This document shows, in pieces, positions 1-9,052 of a DNA stretch of 64,000 bases (its first letter is position 1; every line of letters begins with the position of its first letter). Under the pieces are notes generated by a model. That model saw nothing but the letters and a program-made list of their open reading frames with translations, was not told the origin of the DNA and did not search any database. The stretch lies in NCBI GenBank assembly GCA_945882215.1, contig CAMCWM010000003.1, positions 1 through 64,000 on the forward strand, given 5' to 3'. The DNA comes from Akkermansia muciniphila (lineage in GTDB: Bacteria; Verrucomicrobiota; Verrucomicrobiia; Verrucomicrobiales; Verrucomicrobiaceae). The position numbers were made by a program, and so were the translations under genes.

Positions 1-33
1 GGAGAGCAGGAGGGAGGCGCGAAAGGCATTCAT
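1..33 (-). CDS. Partial CDS, 5' end only (possible exported protein)
   Basis: Eleven codons run off the left edge of the window, reading MNAFRASLLLS, a charged-then-hydrophobic start that resembles a signal peptide. It begins 27 bp after the stop of the pentaheme cytochrome gene on the same strand, so it would be the next gene of the cytochrome operon. No Shine-Dalgarno site is visible. The call rests only on position and hydrophobic character; the function cannot be told. Confidence 0.4.
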   Translation of the reverse strand, partial: MNAFRASLLLS

Positions 34-60
34 GGGAGTGAAGGGCGTTGAGATCGCAGG

Positions 61-2601
61 CTAGTTTTTCTTGGGTGCGGATGCGGGGGCGTCTGGCGCA
101 GGCGGTGGTGACGGGGCAGACGGTGGTCCTTCAGGAACTGGAGGTACCAGCTGCAGCGGAGCCACTTTGGGCACTGCATGCATCGGCAGCGTAGGCTCTG
201 TGCCGGGCAGCGGGGCGATCATGATGGCACCGGCGCTGGAAAGCTGCTTTTCCTCAAATTTCGGGTCGTAGGGGAAGGGTGGCTCTGCTTTGGCGAGGAT
301 TTCTTTCTCTGTGGGCTTGAAGTTCCACTGCTTGCGAGTGCCGTCGATGACGAAATTTTTGTCCCAGATGGTCAGAGCGCCGCCGCGGCGGTCTTCATCC
401 CGGTTGGAGGTGGAGACCTTGTGGCCGAAGGCGACGCGCTTCGCCACCTCCATAGGGGAGAGGTCGTAGTCGAAACCGACAAAGGCGATTTCTTTGACCA
501 AGTTCACCGGGACCATCTGGCAGATGAACTTGAGGTTCACCTTGTAAGGCCGCTCGCCCGTAAGAGCGCTCGCGGGCACCTCATACTTGCCCCAGCGTTC
601 GCCGTTGGGGAGCAGGACTTCGGCCTGCTTGCGTGCACCGCCGGGGCGACCAAACAGAATGCCGGGGCGGGTGTCAGGTCGGATATAGGGCAGCGGGTCG
701 ATGACCTGGTTCACGGCCAGCACCTGCTCACGCTCACCGCCGCGCAGATTGCGGACGATGAATTTGGACTGGAGGTTGAGCAGGTCGTCGTCGAGCTTCC
801 AGTTGCGGTCCTCGGGCTGGATGGGGCGGCCAAGCTGACTTTTCCAGGAGGCCATGTTGAGCCAGTGGCTGGTTTTAGGGGCGTTGTGATGCACGAAGGT
901 GGAATGGATGTCGCGCATGTCGCCATTGGGGTCACGATCACCGGATTGGTAAAGGACGCGGCCTTTGGCGTCTTTGACGGTGACTTGCAGCGCCATCAAG
1001 CGTTCGGCATCGAAGCCCGTGGGGACGCCGTGGCCGTCGGTGCCATTTTTGACCTGCACCTGGAAGTTGAGCCCTTTGGCGTCATCACGGGTGATGACGA
1101 CATCGCCGAGCTGGATGCCGCGGCGGAGGATCTGCTGACGCTCGGTGTGGATGGTGTTGAGATTGCGGAACTGCTCGTTGAGCAGGATGCGGAAATCCAT
1201 GCGGTACTGGCGGTCACTCCACGGCCAGGGGAGCGATTCCTCGATTTTGGGGTTGTCGCGGACGCGTTTTTCAAAGGCGCTCTCGGCGTTGCCCCAGCCT
1301 TCCTCCCACTTGAAGGTGAGCGTGTGCTTGAGACCGGCACGTTCTTTGACCTCGATGGTGCCGTCTGGCTTGACCTCCTGTTTCTGCATGTCCCAGAGCA
1401 GGTCACGGATGCTTTTGGAATGCGGGAACATGCCGGTGTGGATGATGGAATAGTCCGGGCCGACGAACATGTGGTTGGTGCGTTTGCGCGGCTGCGTGGG
1501 TGCGCCGTAGTCGGGATCACCCTCTTTGGCCCAAGCGGCCCCACCGATGCGGGCGGCGGGGGCAACGGCGTAGTTGGCTGCACCTTCGGCGGTTTTGGCA
1601 CCCGGAACCTTGCCCATGTGGCAGTCCTGACAACTGGTGTTGTTCTTGGCGGCAGGGGAGTTTTTGAACTGAGTGAAAGCTTCCTCAAGGCGGAACCCGT
1701 TGAGCAGGTTCACGTCATGGCAGGAGCCGCAGAAGGCCGAGGTGGTGATGGGATCGAATTTGAGGGCGTCACTGTGAATCTTTTGCTGCCCCTGGGATTC
1801 CTCATTGGGTTTGAGGTTGGGGTTGGAAGCGATGGTCTTCTTGAGGATCTCGCCACCTTTAGGCCCGAAGACGGCATCATAGACATTGCCTTCGACGATG
1901 GCGGTGCGACCGCTGACCTTGCCGTAGTTGCGGTCCACACGATGGCAGACGATGCAGGTGATCCCCTCGGTGGAAGCTGGGTGGCGCTTGAGATTGCTGG
2001 TGAACAACGGTTCCTCACGTTGCATACCGATCTGGGTGTGGCAGCGGATGCAGAAGTCACCATTGGTGCCGGAGGTGCGGTGCAGGATAGCGGCCTGCAT
2101 GGAGTTGAACACGGGGCTGAGCTGGCCGTAGGCGTGGGCGGAGACGGACCATTCACGATAGTGGTCGGGATGACACTCGGCACAGGCAGACGCGGTAGGG
2201 AAGCGTTTCTCGCTCTCCAGCAGGTCGAGGAATCGAATGTGCGCTTCATTGGCGTTGGCATATTTAACGACGGGAGCGGCCGGGGCCGCTGGAGTTGGAA
2301 CCACGCTGGCCGGTCCGGTGCCGGTCAGGGGGCCGAAGGACTCACCGCCGAATGATTCGGCACCTGCGCCGGGTTTGGCGGGCATGGGAGCTCCAAAATT
2401 CTCCTGGGGTGCTGCGGCAGGCGCACCAGCAGGTGGAGCACTGAAGTTTTCCTGCGGCGCGGGCGCGGCAGCAGGGGGAGCGGCGGGTGCTTTGGCTTCC
2501 TGAGCTTCACCCGTCAAGGTGAGGGCCAGGACGAAGAACGCCAGACGCAGGAGGCGGCCCAGCGGCAGGCGGGATGTTTGGATGGCGCGTGTTGTTTTCA
2601 T
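61..2601 (-). CDS. Exported pentaheme cytochrome c
   Basis: An 846-residue exported c-type cytochrome, last complete gene of the minus-strand cytochrome operon. The start at 2601 gives a signal peptide (MKTTRAIQ, then a hydrophobic run ending near TGEAQEA). The longer open frame reaches back into the upstream cytochrome gene and was rejected. After the signal comes a Pro/Ala-rich stretch with repeated ENF and ESFG units. Five CXXCH heme sites follow (CAECH, CIRCH, CIVCH, CGSCH, CQDCH) in the first half. The roughly 450-residue C-terminal part has no heme site and looks beta-rich. The five closely spaced hemes recall cytochrome c554-like proteins. The protein probably passes electrons in the periplasm or at the cell surface together with the decaheme cytochrome upstream; the terminal partner is not evident. 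Confidence 0.9.
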   Translation of the reverse strand: MKTTRAIQTSRLPLGRLLRLAFFVLALTLTGEAQEAKAPAAPPAAAPAPQENFSAPPAGAPAAAPQENFGAPMPAKPGAGAESFGGESFGPLTGTGPASVVPTPAAPAAPVVKYANANEAHIRFLDLLESEKRFPTASACAECHPDHYREWSVSAHAYGQLSPVFNSMQAAILHRTSGTNGDFCIRCHTQIGMQREEPLFTSNLKRHPASTEGITCIVCHRVDRNYGKVSGRTAIVEGNVYDAVFGPKGGEILKKTIASNPNLKPNEESQGQQKIHSDALKFDPITTSAFCGSCHDVNLLNGFRLEEAFTQFKNSPAAKNNTSCQDCHMGKVPGAKTAEGAANYAVAPAARIGGAAWAKEGDPDYGAPTQPRKRTNHMFVGPDYSIIHTGMFPHSKSIRDLLWDMQKQEVKPDGTIEVKERAGLKHTLTFKWEEGWGNAESAFEKRVRDNPKIEESLPWPWSDRQYRMDFRILLNEQFRNLNTIHTERQQILRRGIQLGDVVITRDDAKGLNFQVQVKNGTDGHGVPTGFDAERLMALQVTVKDAKGRVLYQSGDRDPNGDMRDIHSTFVHHNAPKTSHWLNMASWKSQLGRPIQPEDRNWKLDDDLLNLQSKFIVRNLRGGEREQVLAVNQVIDPLPYIRPDTRPGILFGRPGGARKQAEVLLPNGERWGKYEVPASALTGERPYKVNLKFICQMVPVNLVKEIAFVGFDYDLSPMEVAKRVAFGHKVSTSNRDEDRRGGALTIWDKNFVIDGTRKQWNFKPTEKEILAKAEPPFPYDPKFEEKQLSSAGAIMIAPLPGTEPTLPMHAVPKVAPLQLVPPVPEGPPSAPSPPPAPDAPASAPKKN

Positions 2602-2644
2602 GATGATGCTGACTGAGTCGGTGTTGGCAGGGAAGAGAAAAGGA

Positions 2645-5377
2645 TCAGGGCACGGCGGCGGTCTTGATTTTGCCGGATGCGGGGGCGGCAGGGCGTTTGT
2701 CGGCACGTTGAGTGCCAGTTTTCGCAGGCTTGGCCTCATGCGAACGCAGCCATTCGAGCATGTCCGCAGGACCATCCGGGGCAGGATGGTGGTAGGCATG
2801 GCATTGGAGACAACTGTCCCCGCTTTTCGCCGGGGTGTGACACTCGGCGCAGGTGGTCTTGGAAATCTGCTCAAAGTTGCTGTGGAAGTGCGCGAGTCCG
2901 GCCTTCTCGAACCAGTTGGCGGCGGCGTTCCAGCTTCCCTCCCCTGGGAATGCGGCGGCGTACTCCTGACCAGCGGCGGGCTGGGTGAGGGTGACGTGGC
3001 ACTGGCGGCAGTCGGCGGCCAGCAGATGGGACATGTGGTTGTAACGCGTGAGCGGACGGTCGCTGCTCGCCGGAGAGGTGTGCTTGCCGTAGGCGAGCCA
3101 GTTGATGACTGCGCCCGTGAGCTGGCCCTGCTGATCCCGGCGTTCTTCAATGGTGTGGCACTTCAGGCAGTGGCCCGTGGCGGGGGAGAGCGCCCCTTTG
3201 TCAAAACCAAAGCCTTCGCGCAAGGTGGCTAGGCGCAGCGGATCACGAACATCCTCCAGGACGTGCTCCAACCATGCTTTCAGGAGCGGATCGGCATGGC
3301 CGGTGGACTTGTAATAAATGGTGCCATACTCCTGATGCCAGCCGCCGGAGGAAGTCCAGTTCATGCGGTCCAGGGGATCGATGCGCGGCGTTGCCACCGC
3401 AGCCGGAGCTGTAGCGGCCGCTGCAGGCGCGGCAAAGGATTCCCCGGCAGGTGGCGCTGCAGCAGGAGCCGGAGCACCGAATGATTCGCCTCCAGGTGGC
3501 GCTGCAGCAGGAGCCGGAGCACCGAACGATTCTCCTCCAGGTGGTGCGGGTGCGGGCGCAAAAGATTCAGACTTTACGGTCGGGGGTGCAAAAGATTCGC
3601 CTCCGCCCGTCGGCGGCATGGCAGCCGCAGCAGGAGCGCCGAAGGACTCGCTGGCATTGCCGGGGGCGGCTGGCGCGAAGTTTTCCCCACCTACGGCCGG
3701 GGCAGGCGCGGCGGCATTTTCCGGTTTGCGAACGCTTTCCTTGGGCGTGGCGGCGGGATAGACCTTGGTGCGGAAAGCATCGACTTCCTGCATGATCTTC
3801 ATGCAGGCATCCGCCCCCAGAAACTCGCGCATCTGGTCAAAGGCGTCCGGTGGCAGGCCGTTGATGAGCCCTTCCCGTTCGTTGCATCCGGCGGCGACGA
3901 GACGCCGGATGATTTCAGCGTGACCCACCTGCCCGGAGGGCGTGTCCGAGGGGGCGCTGGCGCACAAGTCGCGGAACAGCTCCTTGATGCCCCAAACCAC
4001 GCGTTCGGCGTCAGCGACGTGCTCTTGTTTGATCGAGGCAAGGTCATGCAGAAACACTTTTTGAGCGGCGAGCCGCTGCCAGGCCGCACGCGCATCCTCC
4101 GGCAGGAGGTAGAGGATGAGCCAGGGGAAATCATTGGGAGCATCTGCAGGCCAAGTGCCCAGCGAGCGCGGTTTCTGCTCCGCCTCGAGCTTGGAATTGA
4201 GAGCCGCCAAGTCCAACTGGGGATAGCCAATCACCGGCAGCTTGTTGCCGGAACGCGTGTCGTTTTCATGGCAGTCGGCGCAGGCCTTTTCATAGGAGAC
4301 CACGTTCATGGTGCCGCTGCTGCTGTTGGAGGCATGGCAGGCGGCGCAGGAGAGGCTTTCGCCATGCGGTGCATCGGCTTTGAAGCCGGCGGGCACTCCT
4401 TTGGCTGCGTCCTTGGTCTTTTCCGGGAAGTGCTTGGAGTAGTGGGTCAGATGATCGAAGAAAATGCGGGTGCGTCGGCTGGCAGGATAAGACACCGCCT
4501 CAAAATCAGGGTGGCCGTGGGAAAAGCTCTCGAACTGCTGCTGATGGCACACTTGGCACTGGCGGTTGGTGAACGATTTCAGGTCCGCCATGAGGCCGTG
4601 ATGCTCGTTGTGGCAGGTGCCGCAGGCGAGCTGCTCCCCGCTGCCGCTGGCCGCTCCCGGAGTCTTTTCTCCTGCCAGATAGGAAGCCAGGCGCAGTAGA
4701 GGGTCAGGCCGGGACTCCCCCTTGCTTTTGGCCTGGAGTTTTTTCGGGTCCATGGTGTGCGCGGTGAAGGCATACCGCCCGCCATTGCCACCGATCTCCT
4801 GATGACACCCAAGACAGAGCTGGCTGTCGGCGATGGCACGGTGGTCGAAGTTCGCGGAATGCATCGCCAGCAGCTTTTCCGGCCCCAGTTGCATGTCACT
4901 GTGGCACTGCTGGCAGTTGGATTTGAGCGTGGAGTGCGCCGCCGTGAGCGGCCCGGGATTGATGGCAGCCGTGCCAAGTCCGCCTTCTTGCGGTTGATGG
5001 GCGAGCAGCGCGACCAGCAACGCCACGGTCATGACCGCCGCGACCTTCGACAGAATGCCCCGCACCCGGCGCAGAGTAGGCGTGGGCTGGCAGGGGGCGA
5101 TGGCGCGGCAGCAGGAGCCGTCCGGCAGAGGCCCTTCTTTGCATGGTTCTCCTCCGTGGGTTTCCACCCGGGCACATTGCCACTGGTCACCGCTGCGGCG
5201 GGGCAGGCACTCACCGGACTTGCGCCCGTCGAACTTCATCCCCGCCCGGCACTTGCCTTTGGCGTCGGGCCCGAGGTAGCACGACTTCCCCTGACACTCC
5301 GCCCCACAGACCCATCCCTCGTTGGGGCGGTCATAGGTGGTGTGGCGGTGCCGGATGTCCTGGAATTTGTCTGCCAT
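2645..5377 (-). CDS. Membrane-anchored decaheme cytochrome c with Cys-rich N-terminal head
   Basis: A 910-residue protein. Residues 1-107 hold ten cysteines (24, 28, 33, 43, 57, 68, 79, 89, 90, 96), none in a heme motif. A single membrane segment follows at about 108-126. The exported part carries ten CXXCH sites (CQQCH, CLGCH, CGTCH, CQVCH, CAACH, CADCH, CLKCH, CRQCH, CAECH, CLQCH), six before and four after a Pro/Ala linker at about 560-668. That linker is made of repeated GGESFGAP units. With an N-in topology the Cys-rich head faces the cytoplasm and could hold a metal centre (inference). The gene begins 12 bp after the stop of the cytochrome b-like gene. The architecture suits electron transfer across the membrane into the periplasm. 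Confidence 0.9.
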   Translation of the reverse strand: MADKFQDIRHRHTTYDRPNEGWVCGAECQGKSCYLGPDAKGKCRAGMKFDGRKSGECLPRRSGDQWQCARVETHGGEPCKEGPLPDGSCCRAIAPCQPTPTLRRVRGILSKVAAVMTVALLVALLAHQPQEGGLGTAAINPGPLTAAHSTLKSNCQQCHSDMQLGPEKLLAMHSANFDHRAIADSQLCLGCHQEIGGNGGRYAFTAHTMDPKKLQAKSKGESRPDPLLRLASYLAGEKTPGAASGSGEQLACGTCHNEHHGLMADLKSFTNRQCQVCHQQQFESFSHGHPDFEAVSYPASRRTRIFFDHLTHYSKHFPEKTKDAAKGVPAGFKADAPHGESLSCAACHASNSSSGTMNVVSYEKACADCHENDTRSGNKLPVIGYPQLDLAALNSKLEAEQKPRSLGTWPADAPNDFPWLILYLLPEDARAAWQRLAAQKVFLHDLASIKQEHVADAERVVWGIKELFRDLCASAPSDTPSGQVGHAEIIRRLVAAGCNEREGLINGLPPDAFDQMREFLGADACMKIMQEVDAFRTKVYPAATPKESVRKPENAAAPAPAVGGENFAPAAPGNASESFGAPAAAAMPPTGGGESFAPPTVKSESFAPAPAPPGGESFGAPAPAAAPPGGESFGAPAPAAAPPAGESFAAPAAAATAPAAVATPRIDPLDRMNWTSSGGWHQEYGTIYYKSTGHADPLLKAWLEHVLEDVRDPLRLATLREGFGFDKGALSPATGHCLKCHTIEERRDQQGQLTGAVINWLAYGKHTSPASSDRPLTRYNHMSHLLAADCRQCHVTLTQPAAGQEYAAAFPGEGSWNAAANWFEKAGLAHFHSNFEQISKTTCAECHTPAKSGDSCLQCHAYHHPAPDGPADMLEWLRSHEAKPAKTGTQRADKRPAAPASGKIKTAAVP
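3450..3539 (-). repeat. Two exact-period 45-bp tandem repeats encoding a 15-residue linker unit
   Basis: Units 3450-3494 and 3495-3539 are nearly identical and encode PPGGESFGAPAPAAA on the minus strand. Degenerate versions continue on both sides to roughly 3370-3690. The period is a multiple of three, so copy-number change would keep the reading frame. The same ESFG/ENF motif occurs in the pentaheme cytochrome next door (about 2310-2500). Confidence 0.9.
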
Positions 5378-5389
5378 GCGGGGTGAGGA

Positions 5390-6211
5390 TCAAAGTCTGC
5401 CGCCATACACCAGCGCCACCCAGGCATGTACCAGGGCGACGATGATCAGGCTGTAGGTGAAGGGAATGTGAACAAACAGCCACAGCTTCAGCAGGCGTTG
5501 CGCGGCGTTTTGAAAGTCCAGGTTGCGTTTGCGCTCCACGCAATCGCGCAGTTGCTCCATGCTGCCGACGAGTTCCTCGTCCAGGTAGCGGCAGTACTCG
5601 TCCATCTGCCCGAGGATGCGCTGGGCATGGCGCGAGGGATTGCCCGCCAGGAGAAAGACACTGCTGCGGCCCTGAAAATAAGGCGCCAGCGTGCTCATGT
5701 AGAAATTGCCCATAGCCGTGGACCCGGATTGGCGTTCCGCGTCCTCCACGATGTCCTCCACCTCCGTGCGCAACGCATGCTGGTAGCGGGGAATGCGCTC
5801 ATAGACCAGCGGCTCGCCTGAGCGCGTGATGGCGGGTGGCAGCAGGCGCGTGATGAAAAGTCCCGCCACCCCGCTGAGCGCCACGATGACAAACAACACC
5901 GCCAGGATCGTCTCCAGCGTCCCCGTGGGCAGGCGGAAGCCCGAATGCAGCAGGAACATGAACACCGAGAGCCAGCCGGCGTAGATGTGGAACTGCAGCC
6001 AGGATGAGGCTTTCAGCAGCGGAAGGAATGGCAGCTTTTTGCGGCCGTTGAACAAGGCCAGGGCCAGCACCAGCGCCAGCAGCGCGAATCCGGTGTAGAT
6101 CGCCGCCGGCCGCAGCGCGACTTTCAGCATGCGCCACAGCCCGTAGGCAAGCACCATGCCCACGAGGCAGAGCAGCGTGTTGCGGAGGCGTCTGCGGGCG
6201 AAAAAATTCAT
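5390..6211 (-). CDS. Cytochrome b-like integral membrane protein
   Basis: A 273-residue membrane protein with about five hydrophobic segments: two at the N-terminus, two around residues 75-130, and one at the C-terminus. Four histidines lie in or beside membrane segments, in the contexts QFHIYAGW, LLHSGFR, FVHIPFTY and ALVHAWV. This pattern is what a two-heme b-type or ferric-reductase-like quinone-interacting subunit would show. A soluble stretch of about 110 residues separates the last helices. The start overlaps the stop of the upstream CNB-ferredoxin gene by four bases (ATGA), so translation is probably coupled. It would link a quinone pool or the FeS protein to the multiheme cytochromes. 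The role is inferred from histidine placement and gene order. Confidence 0.8.
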   Translation of the reverse strand: MNFFARRRLRNTLLCLVGMVLAYGLWRMLKVALRPAAIYTGFALLALVLALALFNGRKKLPFLPLLKASSWLQFHIYAGWLSVFMFLLHSGFRLPTGTLETILAVLFVIVALSGVAGLFITRLLPPAITRSGEPLVYERIPRYQHALRTEVEDIVEDAERQSGSTAMGNFYMSTLAPYFQGRSSVFLLAGNPSRHAQRILGQMDEYCRYLDEELVGSMEQLRDCVERKRNLDFQNAAQRLLKLWLFVHIPFTYSLIIVALVHAWVALVYGGRL

Positions 6212-7977
6212 CGGTTCAGCCAGGCGGCCAGTTTGTCGGTTTCCTGCATGTCCAGGCGGATGAGCGCATCATGCGGGCAGGCACGCACACAGGCCGGACC
6301 TCCCAGCAAGTCATGGCACAGGTCGCATTTCGTCGCCCGCTGCACCGCGCCATCAGCGCTCAGGCTGGTCATGGCACCCCGGCTGTCGAGGACGATGCGC
6401 TGCTTCTCGTCCAGCTTCACCGGAAACTGCGGCATCCCCCGCTCATCGCGGATTTCCACCATCTGGATGTTGTTGTAGGGGCAGTTGTTCGCGCAACTGG
6501 AGCAGCCGATGCAGGTGCGGTCATTGATCACCACCTCGCCGCTTTCTTCTCGGTGAATCGCCCCGGTCGGACAGGGGATCATGCAGATCGGGTCATGACA
6601 GTGCATGCATGCCTGCGTGATCTGGATGCCTTCGAGCTGGTCCCCTTGGCGGATGAAACGCGGATTGCCATCATGCGCGGAGGCGCAGCCGCGCACGCAG
6701 TCATCACAGCGCGTGCAGCGGTCCAGGTCGATGAGCATGGTGGCACCACCGTTGATCGTGCGCTTGTCCATGAAGAACTCCACGATGCCTGGCCCCAATT
6801 TTTCCCGCGCATCCTCACCAAGCTTCGCTGGACGCGCCGTTTTCGGTTTCGCACCTTGAGGTTCCAGTTTGCGCACCTCCGCCGCAGTGAGCCGCGGCAG
6901 GATCAGCCGCTCCACCAGCACAGTGGGGATGACCAGCACGTCCACATAACCCACGGCGCGCAACGAGTGCTCGGAGGTCATCAATTCGCCGGGTTTCTGT
7001 GCGTTTTGATAGATCTCCTTCAAGCCGTAACACTGCCCCTTCCCCAAATAAGCGGTCGTCTGCTCACCCAGGTGGTATTTGCGGCTCACACGCACAAAAC
7101 CGCCGCGCACGATGACGAGGCCATTCAAATAGTCGCCTTGCTGGAGAATCATCGGCTCGGTGCGCAGGCGCTCCGCAGGTGTCGTTGAGTCCAGCAGCTG
7201 CTGGTAGCTGCCATACCAGTCCATCCGGCCATACCGCTCGAACTCCGTCGCCGCCACGATCTCATCCACCGCCGACTGCGGCAGGCGGCGGATGATGTCC
7301 AGAGTCCGGAGGAGCGAGCGCAGTCCAAACTCACGAAAGCGCTGCTCAATGTAGGCCTTCAACTCAGGCGCGTAGTTCATCATGTCCCGCAGCCCCTGCC
7401 AGCGGATCTCCAGCATCTGCGTGCCGCTTTGCGCGGCGATGACGGTGGCGGTGCGCGGACTGCGCCCTAACGCGGCGATCTCGCCAAACAACTCGCCAGG
7501 CTGGAGGTCTTCCGTGCGCTTTCCCGCCAGCACGCGCGGCACATCGTGCAGGAGGATGAGATCATCTTCGTCTGCCTCACGTTGCCGGATGGAGTGGTGG
7601 GGCCGGTGCTCGCGCACACGCTTGGTGCCCAGCGCTCGTGCGATGCTCTGAAACCAGCCCTTCTTGGCACCTTCACTGCGGCCCAAGACCTCACGCGGCA
7701 GGCTCTCTAGCACCACGCGCGCCGTCCCCTCCAGCACCAGGAAGGCGGAGTTGCCGTAATCTCCCTCACGCACGACGATCTGGTCCTGTTTCAACGTCAG
7801 CAGGCGCGTGTCATTACGCAGAATGCCTGCCAGCGGCAGATGGCGCGGAAACCGCTGCGGGTCCAGCCGGTCAAATGGCGGCAGTGTCAGAATACGCTCC
7901 ACCTTCTCCGGCGTCACATCCGCGTCGAAGGGCTCGTCCCAGCGTGCTGGTCGGATGGTCTGTCCGCTGGCATCCAT
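6208..7977 (-). CDS. Ferredoxin with two cyclic-nucleotide-binding domains and four FeS cluster sites
   Basis: A 589-residue soluble protein. A first cyclic-nucleotide-binding domain spans about 46-200, with the phosphate-binding cassette GELFGEIAAL at 161-170 and the RTA triad at 175-177. It contains a long insert at about 92-158. A second, degenerate domain spans about 225-360 (LGKGQCYG at 311-318). The C-terminal part is a HybA/DmsB-like electron carrier with 16 cysteines in four groups: 421/424/427/431, 457/460/465/469, 489/492/495/499 and 551/554/563/567. The start at 7977 was chosen because the longer frame runs into the upstream cytochrome gene. Being encoded between cytochrome genes, it probably carries electrons under allosteric control by a cyclic nucleotide. 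The control is inference; the domains are visible. Confidence 0.9.
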   Translation of the reverse strand: MDASGQTIRPARWDEPFDADVTPEKVERILTLPPFDRLDPQRFPRHLPLAGILRNDTRLLTLKQDQIVVREGDYGNSAFLVLEGTARVVLESLPREVLGRSEGAKKGWFQSIARALGTKRVREHRPHHSIRQREADEDDLILLHDVPRVLAGKRTEDLQPGELFGEIAALGRSPRTATVIAAQSGTQMLEIRWQGLRDMMNYAPELKAYIEQRFREFGLRSLLRTLDIIRRLPQSAVDEIVAATEFERYGRMDWYGSYQQLLDSTTPAERLRTEPMILQQGDYLNGLVIVRGGFVRVSRKYHLGEQTTAYLGKGQCYGLKEIYQNAQKPGELMTSEHSLRAVGYVDVLVIPTVLVERLILPRLTAAEVRKLEPQGAKPKTARPAKLGEDAREKLGPGIVEFFMDKRTINGGATMLIDLDRCTRCDDCVRGCASAHDGNPRFIRQGDQLEGIQITQACMHCHDPICMIPCPTGAIHREESGEVVINDRTCIGCSSCANNCPYNNIQMVEIRDERGMPQFPVKLDEKQRIVLDSRGAMTSLSADGAVQRATKCDLCHDLLGGPACVRACPHDALIRLDMQETDKLAAWLNR

Positions 7978-8014
7978 CGTGTTTAGTGGGGGGGATTTGA
8001 GGGTGATCCACTCT

Positions 8015-9052
8015 TCACTTCGGCTGGAACGGCGTGCCGCGCTGCTTGGTGGGAATGAGACTATCCACCCCGGCAAGGCCCGAACCGTCGTGCTTCTGAC
8101 CAAACATCTCGATCTGCGCCTTGATGTCGTCTGCGCCTTTGATCACGGTGGCGGCATCGCCGCCGAGATTGGTGGCCTTGGCGATGGCGAGGATCTGCTT
8201 CAACTCCTCTGGCGCAGCGTCACCGCCCAGCTTCTCAATGACGGCTGGCAGCTCGGCGCTGATGATGGTGAAGGCTCGGCGTCCCATCGCCTGGCGGAAC
8301 GGAAACTGGTTGCCCTTCTGCACCCCGGCGGCCAAGCCGCGCAGGCTGTGTTCCAGGTCCAGCAGCAGTCCGGTGGTAAACAGCACGCGCTTGAAGGCCT
8401 GCGGCACCTCCTTGTTCTCCTTCTCATGCCGCACCGAGTTCGTGTAGAAATGATGCCGCACCTCGCCCTGGCTCCAGCTTGCCAGCTCGAAGCCCTCGCT
8501 GCGCGGCGGGTGGCCGCCGACGTTGATCAGCTTCTCGTCCCGCGCTACATGGCAACTGAAGCAGTTTTCCGCCACTTGATAAGTGTTGCGCGGGTTCAAC
8601 ATCCCGCCGGCGATCGCTTTCAGGATGCGGTCTTCATGGCTAGCGATCTTTTCCTTGTCCCCATGCACATCCACCCAGTCCTTCGCCCCACCGTGGCAGG
8701 ATTCGCAGCTCACCCCGCCGATCACCTTCAGCACATTCCCCGTCTGCTGACGCGTAAAATGGCACTCCGTGCAAAGCTGGTTCGTCGCGATCTCGTTCAC
8801 GCTCCGCAAGCCCATCTTCGTGGCGATCTCCTTGGCTTTTTGCGAGGTTTTCGGATCGCGGTGGATGCTGTCGCTGCGCGCATGCTGGGAGACGCGCCAG
8901 GACTGCAGCTCCTGCGTGTGGCACTTCTCACAGCGCTCCGCACCGATCACCCGCTCCGGATGCAGCGTGGAAATGGCCTGACCGCTGGCACTCGTGGCAA
9001 TGGCAAGCCCAAGGATGGCAATGGCAGGACTTAGCAGGGAGAAGGTGTTCAT
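8015..9052 (-). CDS. Exported tetraheme cytochrome c (cytochrome c554-like)
   Basis: A 345-residue protein and the first gene of the cytochrome operon. An N-terminal signal peptide (hydrophobic run ending ATSASGQA) is followed by four CXXCH sites (CEKCH, CTECH, CESCH, CFSCH) in the first half. Isolated histidines (QHARSDS, GHPPRSEG, VRHHFYT) could serve as distal ligands. The C-terminal third is helical with no heme site. The spacing of the hemes and the motif CHGGAKDWVDVH resemble cytochrome c554-family proteins. The gene ends 37 bp before the CNB-ferredoxin gene. It probably acts as the soluble periplasmic donor or acceptor of the system; its redox partner outside the operon is unknown. Confidence 0.88.
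   Translation of the reverse strand: MNTFSLLSPAIAILGLAIATSASGQAISTLHPERVIGAERCEKCHTQELQSWRVSQHARSDSIHRDPKTSQKAKEIATKMGLRSVNEIATNQLCTECHFTRQQTGNVLKVIGGVSCESCHGGAKDWVDVHGDKEKIASHEDRILKAIAGGMLNPRNTYQVAENCFSCHVARDEKLINVGGHPPRSEGFELASWSQGEVRHHFYTNSVRHEKENKEVPQAFKRVLFTTGLLLDLEHSLRGLAAGVQKGNQFPFRQAMGRRAFTIISAELPAVIEKLGGDAAPEELKQILAIAKATNLGGDAATVIKGADDIKAQIEMFGQKHDGSGLAGVDSLIPTKQRGTPFQPK

Noticed and set aside
178-2355. Long plus-strand open frame of 725 codons
   Set aside because: It is antisense to the pentaheme cytochrome, which has five heme sites and a signal peptide. The plus-strand translation has no motif and the composition of a GC-rich shadow frame.
2602-3150. N-terminal extension of the pentaheme cytochrome frame
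   Set aside because: It overlaps the last heme sites of the decaheme gene in another frame and reads as Ser/Pro/Arg-rich shadow. A signal peptide begins at 2601.
3450-3539. Regular 45-bp repeats considered as a CRISPR array
   Set aside because: There are no unique spacers, the unit is a multiple of three, and it lies in frame inside a cytochrome gene.
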